Assembly: GCA_021161765.1 (NCBI GenBank)
Contig: JAGGZZ010000165.1
Location: 1 to 10,345, forward strand
Reading direction: 5' to 3'
Length of the DNA stretch: 10,345 nt
DNA from: Candidatus Methanophagales archaeon
GTDB taxonomy: Archaea; Halobacteriota; Syntropharchaeia; Alkanophagales; Methanospirareceae
Shown here: piece after piece, positions 5,918 through 10,345 of the stretch
How the letters are laid out: each line of letters opens with the position of its first letter
How positions within the stretch are numbered: position 1 is the first letter of the stretch
The notes under the pieces: generated by a model
What the model was told of the DNA's origin: nothing
The model's input: only the letters and a program-made list of their open reading frames with translations
Databases searched by the model: none
Position numbers and translations under genes: made by a program

Positions 5918-6669
5918 TCCCTCTCAAGCTTATTCAACATCAATATCTGCATCGAGCACTCCTTAACGCACAATCCGCAGCCCGTGCATTCATCTGTATC
6001 TATCTTCATTCTCAGTGTTCCACCATCTTCCACCGAGGCACTAATCGCACCATGCTCGCATACATCTGCGCAAACCCGACAGCCAATACAGCTACCAGGG
6101 TCTATGCACGTGGACACCATTGGAATTTCTTTGGGTGGCGGCACTTCGACAAAAAGGTAGTCCTCACCCTTTGTCCTCTTCAAATGCAAATCGTCCTCTT
6201 TTATCTCGTATTCCACGTATTTCTTGTCCTCTCTGATTATTTCCGGCAGCTCTATCATCTCCTCCGTAGGTGTGAACATCGCATCCATGTCCTTATATGC
6301 GACATCGTGTATTTTTGTCGCTTTTAATGCACCACCGGAGCAAGAATCAATGCAGAAATGGCAGAAAATGCACCTGCCATAATCTACCGTGGGATAATAT
6401 CGCTTATTCGGTGCTTCCTTCATTCGAATCGCATTCGCAGGACATACAAACGAGCAATTGAAACAACTTATACATTTATCGGGGTCAAACAGTATAAATC
6501 CCCGGAAATTATCCGGCATCTTCTTCCTTTCCCGCGGATAAAATACCGTCGCTGTATGTGGATATACCGATTCCTGCATGGCTACACCCACGGCATACAC
6601 ATTCGTCTTTATCTTATCGCCTAAATTATATTCCGGTCCTACAACTTTCTTCATACTTTTCATTTTCAT
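5914..6669 (-). CDS. fqoI: FqoI/NuoI-like ferredoxin subunit with four [4Fe-4S] motifs
   Basis: This 251-aa iron-sulfur protein links FqoF to the B/D core. Residues 40-120 form the NuoI-type domain: ATVFYPRERKKMPDNFRG, then C66-C69-C72-C76 and C100-C103-C106-C110. The second motif ends CSGG where most homologues have CP. After a charged linker (about 135-185), a complete second two-cluster ferredoxin domain is added: C194-C197-C200-C204 and C228-C231-C234-C238, with an extra Cys188. FpoI/FqoI of known systems usually has only two clusters and is shorter, so this is a fused or duplicated form. ATG 6667-6669 overlaps the fqoH stop as ATGA and has GGTGAGGGTGAT just before it. The longer open frame back to 6741 lies inside fqoH and is rejected. 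It also overlaps fqoF by ATGA. Subunit identity is firm; the role of the extra clusters is open. Confidence 0.9.
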   Translation of the reverse strand: MKMKSMKKVVGPEYNLGDKIKTNVYAVGVAMQESVYPHTATVFYPRERKKMPDNFRGFILFDPDKCISCFNCSFVCPANAIRMKEAPNKRYYPTVDYGRCIFCHFCIDSCSGGALKATKIHDVAYKDMDAMFTPTEEMIELPEIIREDKKYVEYEIKEDDLHLKRTKGEDYLFVEVPPPKEIPMVSTCIDPGSCIGCRVCADVCEHGAISASVEDGGTLRMKIDTDECTGCGLCVKECSMQILMLNKLERE

Positions 6670-7763
6670 ATCACCCTCACCGCCACCACTACTAATGATA
6701 TTGCAAGACCAATTATAGCCATAACGAGCATTGGCGACCATCCCAGTTTCAAGCCCTGGTCAAGTCTATATCTCGGATATACCGCACGAAGCATGAACAA
6801 CGTGGTCAGCACAAGATACGTCTTTACCACGAACCAGAAAACACCGGATAAATCGCCAAGACCCGCAATCGCCGGACCACTCCCGCCTCCAAGGAACAAA
6901 ATGGTCATAAGTGCACTCAAGATATAACCCTTCTCGTAGCACAATACGTAGATAAGCCCAAACGCAATCCCCGAGTACTCTACATGCGGTCCCGCACACA
7001 ACTCCTGGTCCGAATCTGGTATCTCAAACGGCATTCTCCCGGTCGCCATTGCAGCGCCGATAAAGAATACCAGTGCGGCAACGGGATTGAGTATTATCCC
7101 CGGTATAGATTGCCTGCTTGCCATCAATAGCGGGTCTGACGTCCCATATAAAATAATCATCGCGATTGCCGCTATAATAAATGGTATCTCATACGCAAAG
7201 TACATAAATGCTTCTCTTACTGTTCCGATATAAGCAAATCGGCTGTTTGATGCCCAACCAAACCCTAAAATGAACAACGGGAATAGACACACCAATGCGA
7301 GTATTATCTGTATCGCATACGGCGTTTGTATCGCTACAATCGTTCCCGCAGGGATGAACAGCAATGGCAACAGGAAAATCATAAATGATAGGAACGGGAA
7401 CTGCAGGAAATAAGGTCTATGTGCGTCTTTATGCACTATCACCTCCTGGAAGAGGAACCTCAGTGAATCTGCAAGTAGCTGGATTACTCCTCCTAACCAC
7501 CATACTATCTCGTGTGGTCCTACTCTCCACTGCGCCCTTCCGCATAGTTTCCGCTCTATCCACGGGAAGAATAAGAGCGAAAGACCACCGACCGTAAGGC
7601 CAGGGCAAATCAAAAGCGCAAAAATCGGCTTCCATAACATAAACGCGACCATATATTGCAGCATCGGGATTTCTGGCAACGAGTCCAGCATTGGTTCTAT
7701 AAGAGGTATACTCACCTGATTGCTCATCACCGTTTCCATTAGCGTATTTATTATTTCCATCAT
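6666..7763 (-). CDS. fqoH: F420H2 dehydrogenase membrane subunit FqoH (NuoH/ND1)
   Basis: This 365-aa integral membrane subunit forms part of the quinone chamber and the first proton path. NuoH signatures are in order: ERKLCGRAQWRVGP (70-83), LADSLRFLFQE (97-107), GWASNSRFAYIG (169-180) with YEIP (191-194), RMPFEIPDSDQEL (243-255) with EYSG (262-265), and PRYRLDQ (330-336). About eight hydrophobic segments are seen, for example 46-66, 122-147, 150-170, 186-206, 225-241, 266-290, 306-326 and 345-362. Asp250 and Asp252 stand where other NuoH have the EAE acids. The N-terminus is about 30-40 residues longer than the common core. Start ATG 7761-7763 lies 10 bases after the BCD stop, with a weak AGGT-type ribosome site. 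A second ATG follows directly. The gene lies between the core fusion and fqoI, the conserved complex I order. Confidence 0.95.
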   Translation of the reverse strand: MMEIINTLMETVMSNQVSIPLIEPMLDSLPEIPMLQYMVAFMLWKPIFALLICPGLTVGGLSLLFFPWIERKLCGRAQWRVGPHEIVWWLGGVIQLLADSLRFLFQEVIVHKDAHRPYFLQFPFLSFMIFLLPLLFIPAGTIVAIQTPYAIQIILALVCLFPLFILGFGWASNSRFAYIGTVREAFMYFAYEIPFIIAAIAMIILYGTSDPLLMASRQSIPGIILNPVAALVFFIGAAMATGRMPFEIPDSDQELCAGPHVEYSGIAFGLIYVLCYEKGYILSALMTILFLGGGSGPAIAGLGDLSGVFWFVVKTYLVLTTLFMLRAVYPRYRLDQGLKLGWSPMLVMAIIGLAISLVVVAVRVI

Positions 7764-7773
7764 TTTTCTTTAC

Positions 7774-10143
7774 CTACCTATCTGCTTCCGGTGGGAAGTA
7801 CCCAAAACTGGCATAGACCGTCCAGAAATCCGCTACCCGCTCTCCTTTTGACGCTTCTATTATCCCCCTCAGGTTCATCCAGCAGGGCGTTATAATCCTC
7901 ACGCGATAAGGAACGTTAGATTCGCCATCGCTTATAATGGAGTACAGGACGGTCCCCCTTGCTGCCTCGGTAACGGAAGTCCACTCGCCTTTGGGTAGAA
8001 CCAGATCGCCATAGACGTTGTACAGGTACCCGCGTATGTCGTCAGAAGCTTCTTTGTAATCGCCGAGGATTTCTTCACTTATCACGCCGCCTCGCGGCAT
8101 CCCTTGCACCGCATCCACCGCCTGTCGCACGATTTCCACGCTTTGCTTTATCTCCTCTAACCTGCCGAATATCCGTCCCAGGCAGTCCCCTGCATCACCC
8201 GTCGTTGCTTCCCAATCAAGCTTATCGTAAACTTCGTAAGGCTCTGCTTTTCTGACGTCATATTCCACTCCCGATGCTCGTAAGAACGGACCTACAATCC
8301 CACATCGTATCGCTTCTTCCCTCGTCAGGACGCCTACTTCCTTCATTCTCGATATAAGCACCGGATTATACACGAAAATATTCTCATACTTCTTTAATCG
8401 TTTATGAATGGCGGAAGTGAAGTTTCTCGTACGGTCGAGAACGTCATCAGAAATATCTCGCCGTATCCCACCGGGAATTATAAATGAGGGTGTGCATCTC
8501 GAACCGGTCATTCTCACCATCAATTCGAGTACCATTTCACGTATCGCAAAGGAATACATGAACCCCGTTGAATGCCCCATAAAGAGCGGGAATATGCCCA
8601 TATCATAGAAGAACGCCCCTATTCTCGAAAGTTCTGCCATTATCGTCCTTATATATTTCGCCCTTTCCGGAACTTCTATTCCAAGTGCGTTCTCTATCGC
8701 ACGGACGTACCCGAGGTTCATATTAATGGGGTCACTTATATTGGGCCTTTCCGTCAGCGGAACATTCTGGATGTACAACCTATTCTCAGCAATTTTCTCC
8801 ATTGACCTGTGAACGTATCCCGGGTCAGGGATGACGTCCTTAATTATGTCTCCTTTCATTCGCATTACCCATCTCAAATGCCCACTGCCCGAGTGATGCG
8901 GACCTATAAAAGCAACGAACTCGTCGTTTTTCTCCGCCTCTTTCAAAACGTCCTCATAAGCCGGCATCTTAAGGTCTTCCAGTTCGGATTCCGTGTATGA
9001 GGGAGATGATGAGGAAGGAGGCGTATAATGTGGTGGGGTAATTGCGGGCGTAAGAGGAACACCTTCCTCTATCGTATACTGCTCCTCCTCAAGTTTAAAA
9101 TCCTTCCTTAATGGCGTATCCGGCGTATCAGGAGCTAATAAGAATTTACCCTTCATGCCTTTATTTCCTTTGAACTGCACACCAAAGAAATCATGTAGCT
9201 CCCTCTCCGAATAATTTGCACTTTCCCATAGTGATGCGAGACTCGTGATTTCTGGCTCTGCTTCTCTTCCTATTTCGGTGAAAATGGTTAAAATAACGGG
9301 CATAAGTTCTTCGGTGTATCCCGAAACCATATATTCAACCATAAACTTCCTTTCATGCGGCACGTCTATCACATTCACGCTCTTCACATGGTCTACACCC
9401 ATCGTGTCGCTTAGTTTTCGTGACGTTTCCACCAGGTTCTCAGGCGTCGTTTTAATCGCTATCCTGTTTTTTTCGGTGATTGTGATGGAAGTATAAAGTC
9501 CATTAAGTTGAGCTTTCAGGTTCTTTACCAGGTCATTACCAAACGCCCAATCTACGTCCCTCGGCACGTCCACCCGGACTAAAGGAGTAGGGGCAAATAT
9601 CTTTGGTGTGGTTGGTGCCCTGTTCTCCTCTCCATCTCCCGGGGGCAATTCCACGTGCTTAAATCTTATTGTTGTGTTATCCCTTCCCTCTATCTTCTCC
9701 TGAACCGCTCTTACACCCCTTAAGAGTCCCTCAGGTGTTATCGGGCATCCAGGGATAAAGAAATCCACGGGAACGATGTCTGAAGGGCGCGTGATGTTAT
9801 AACTGTTCCAGAATATCCCCCCCCGCTGACCACATGCACCGATAACATTCACGAACTTGGGGTCAGGCATCTGCTCCCAGACGATTCGCAGTGCACGTGC
9901 CATTTTCCTCGTTATCGTGCCCTCAACCATAATGAAATTCGCCTGACGCGAGATACCCATGTTTAACGTGCCTAACCGCTCCATATCATAACCGCATGCA
10001 CCCGTATGCGCCAGTTCAACGCCACAGCAGGAAGTAAGGAAATGACATGGCCACAGGCTCCACTTCGTCGCCCATCTCCTCAAAGGTGTAAACACACCCG
10101 AATGGAGAATGCGTATGTTCCTATCCTTCTCTGTCTCTTCCAT
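7774..10143 (-). CDS. fqoBCD: FqoBCD triple fusion, cluster N2 and quinone-site core
   Basis: One 789-aa frame joins three complex I core subunits. Residues 1-155 are B (NuoB/PSST). SLWPCHFLTSCC places C39 and C40, and C104 (GACGQ) and C133 (PGCP) complete cluster N2 with canonical spacing. After a Pro-rich linker, residues about 185-365 are C (30-kDa), with SANYSERELHDFFGVQFKG (308-326) and PLRKDF (344-349). A Pro/Ser-rich linker (363-385) leads to D (49-kDa) from about 393. D shows GPHHSGSGHLRW (414-425), EVPERAKYIR (490-499) and the terminal EADR. The D domain has no NiFe-binding CxxC, so this is not a hydrogenase. The quinone-pocket Tyr of the DY motif is replaced by Ile469. The start at 10143 is preferred over the upstream ATG at 10248. 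It fits the B-domain length, has a GGGGTG/AAGG site, and avoids a basic artefactual leader overlapping the previous gene. B-C fusion is known in Archaeoglobus. Confidence 0.92.
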   Translation of the reverse strand: MEETEKDRNIRILHSGVFTPLRRWATKWSLWPCHFLTSCCGVELAHTGACGYDMERLGTLNMGISRQANFIMVEGTITRKMARALRIVWEQMPDPKFVNVIGACGQRGGIFWNSYNITRPSDIVPVDFFIPGCPITPEGLLRGVRAVQEKIEGRDNTTIRFKHVELPPGDGEENRAPTTPKIFAPTPLVRVDVPRDVDWAFGNDLVKNLKAQLNGLYTSITITEKNRIAIKTTPENLVETSRKLSDTMGVDHVKSVNVIDVPHERKFMVEYMVSGYTEELMPVILTIFTEIGREAEPEITSLASLWESANYSERELHDFFGVQFKGNKGMKGKFLLAPDTPDTPLRKDFKLEEEQYTIEEGVPLTPAITPPHYTPPSSSSPSYTESELEDLKMPAYEDVLKEAEKNDEFVAFIGPHHSGSGHLRWVMRMKGDIIKDVIPDPGYVHRSMEKIAENRLYIQNVPLTERPNISDPINMNLGYVRAIENALGIEVPERAKYIRTIMAELSRIGAFFYDMGIFPLFMGHSTGFMYSFAIREMVLELMVRMTGSRCTPSFIIPGGIRRDISDDVLDRTRNFTSAIHKRLKKYENIFVYNPVLISRMKEVGVLTREEAIRCGIVGPFLRASGVEYDVRKAEPYEVYDKLDWEATTGDAGDCLGRIFGRLEEIKQSVEIVRQAVDAVQGMPRGGVISEEILGDYKEASDDIRGYLYNVYGDLVLPKGEWTSVTEAARGTVLYSIISDGESNVPYRVRIITPCWMNLRGIIEASKGERVADFWTVYASFGYFPPEADR

Positions 10144-10219
10144 CTTCTTTTTCCTTACACCCCTTTCTAACTTTCTTTCTCCTTTACAAAAGAAATGTTT
10201 TTCTAATTTTTTCCCCCGT

Positions 10220-10345
10220 TCATATATGCGTGAGCATTGCGGGACCAACTACAACTGCTATTACTCCCATGATAACCATTGGCACAACCAAAGTGGCAAC
10301 AAGAGCGAGGATTGCCCTTCCTGAATACATCCCCTGAAGGTGCAT
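10220..10345 (-). CDS. C-terminal part of an unidentified membrane protein (cut by the window edge)
   Basis: This frame enters from the right edge and ends at TGA 10220-10222, giving at least 41 residues. The visible part is one strongly hydrophobic helix (about ILALVATLVVPMVIMGVIAVVVGP) with a short polar tail. It lies 76 bases upstream of fqoBCD on the same strand with no clear TATA box between, so it probably belongs to the same operon. By Archaeoglobus order fqoA would be expected here. The tail does not show the GALEW-type end typical of NuoA homologues, so the subunit cannot be named. An ATG sits exactly at 10345-10343, so a complete 41-aa small protein is also possible. Confidence 0.6.
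   Translation of the reverse strand: MHLQGMYSGRAILALVATLVVPMVIMGVIAVVVGPAMLTHI

Noticed and set aside
5259..6327. Several open frames on the plus strand opposite fqoF and fqoI
   Set aside because: They mirror the well-supported minus-strand genes, have no ribosome sites, and show cysteine/serine-rich low-information sequence.
6670..6741. A 24-residue N-terminal extension of fqoI
   Set aside because: It lies wholly within the fqoH coding end. The ATGA overlap and strong GGTGAGGGTGAT site support the start at 6669.
7774..10143. Reading the B/C/D fusion as a group 4 NiFe hydrogenase
   Set aside because: The D domain lacks the N- and C-terminal CxxC pairs that bind nickel, and the neighbours include fqoF.
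10144..10248. A 35-residue N-terminal extension of fqoBCD starting at ATG 10248
   Set aside because: It is basic, unlike any NuoB N-terminus, and overlaps the upstream gene. A better ribosome site precedes ATG 10143.

Overview
The window looks like a chromosomal segment of an anaerobic euryarchaeon. It carries an F420H2:quinone-oxidoreductase-type complex I (Fqo/Fpo), whose electron-input subunit FqoF is an F420-oxidising FrhB-like protein. It also carries an archaeal geranylgeranyl-reductase-family flavoprotein, TATA-like promoters, and start/stop codons overlapping as ATGA. The remembered gene order of the Archaeoglobus fqo operon (...A-BC-D-H-I-F) is the closest match. Archaeoglobi, or the ANME-1/Syntrophoarchaeia group, are the lineages I would test first. 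Assignment below the archaeal level is inference.

Left part (1-1602, plus strand): a visibly AT-rich accessory segment. It holds an EVE-domain (UPF0310) protein, a 29-codon remnant of a TIR-domain gene, and a DUF262/HNH (GmrSD-like) protein. The last appears to have lost the middle of its usual architecture. Its 3' end runs into a 76-bp structured element (1527-1602) bounded by GCCTAAC and GTTAGGC. These are exactly the inverted R boxes expected of an integron attC site, with a second perfect 8-bp inverted pair inside. The segment reads as a decaying anti-phage/defence island, possibly delivered as a gene cassette.

Middle part (1658-4875): a eukaryotic-type NADP-dependent isocitrate dehydrogenase (plus) converges on a geranylgeranyl-reductase-family gene (minus). 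Between them lies a roughly 250-bp nested imperfect palindrome. The reductase shares an 82-bp promoter region, with a near-palindromic TATA box, with a divergent unrecognised 146-aa gene. That gene converges on and overlaps the end of the fqo operon by 26 bp.

Right part (4850-10345, minus strand): the distal half of an fqo operon, read right to left. It has the tail of an unidentified membrane protein, then a B-C-D triple fusion, then H, I and F. H/I and I/F overlap by ATGA, which indicates tight translational coupling. FqoF oxidises F420H2, FqoI and the B domain relay electrons through [4Fe-4S] clusters, and the D/H interface holds the quinone pocket. The membrane arm pumps ions. Two things are unusual. 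FqoI has four complete CX2CX2CX3C motifs instead of two, and the D domain lacks the usual quinone-pocket Tyr and has a rearranged GPxH loop. The nearby prenyl reductase could saturate membrane lipids or the quinone side chain used by this complex; that link is inference. No tRNA, rRNA, CRISPR array or intact transposase was seen.
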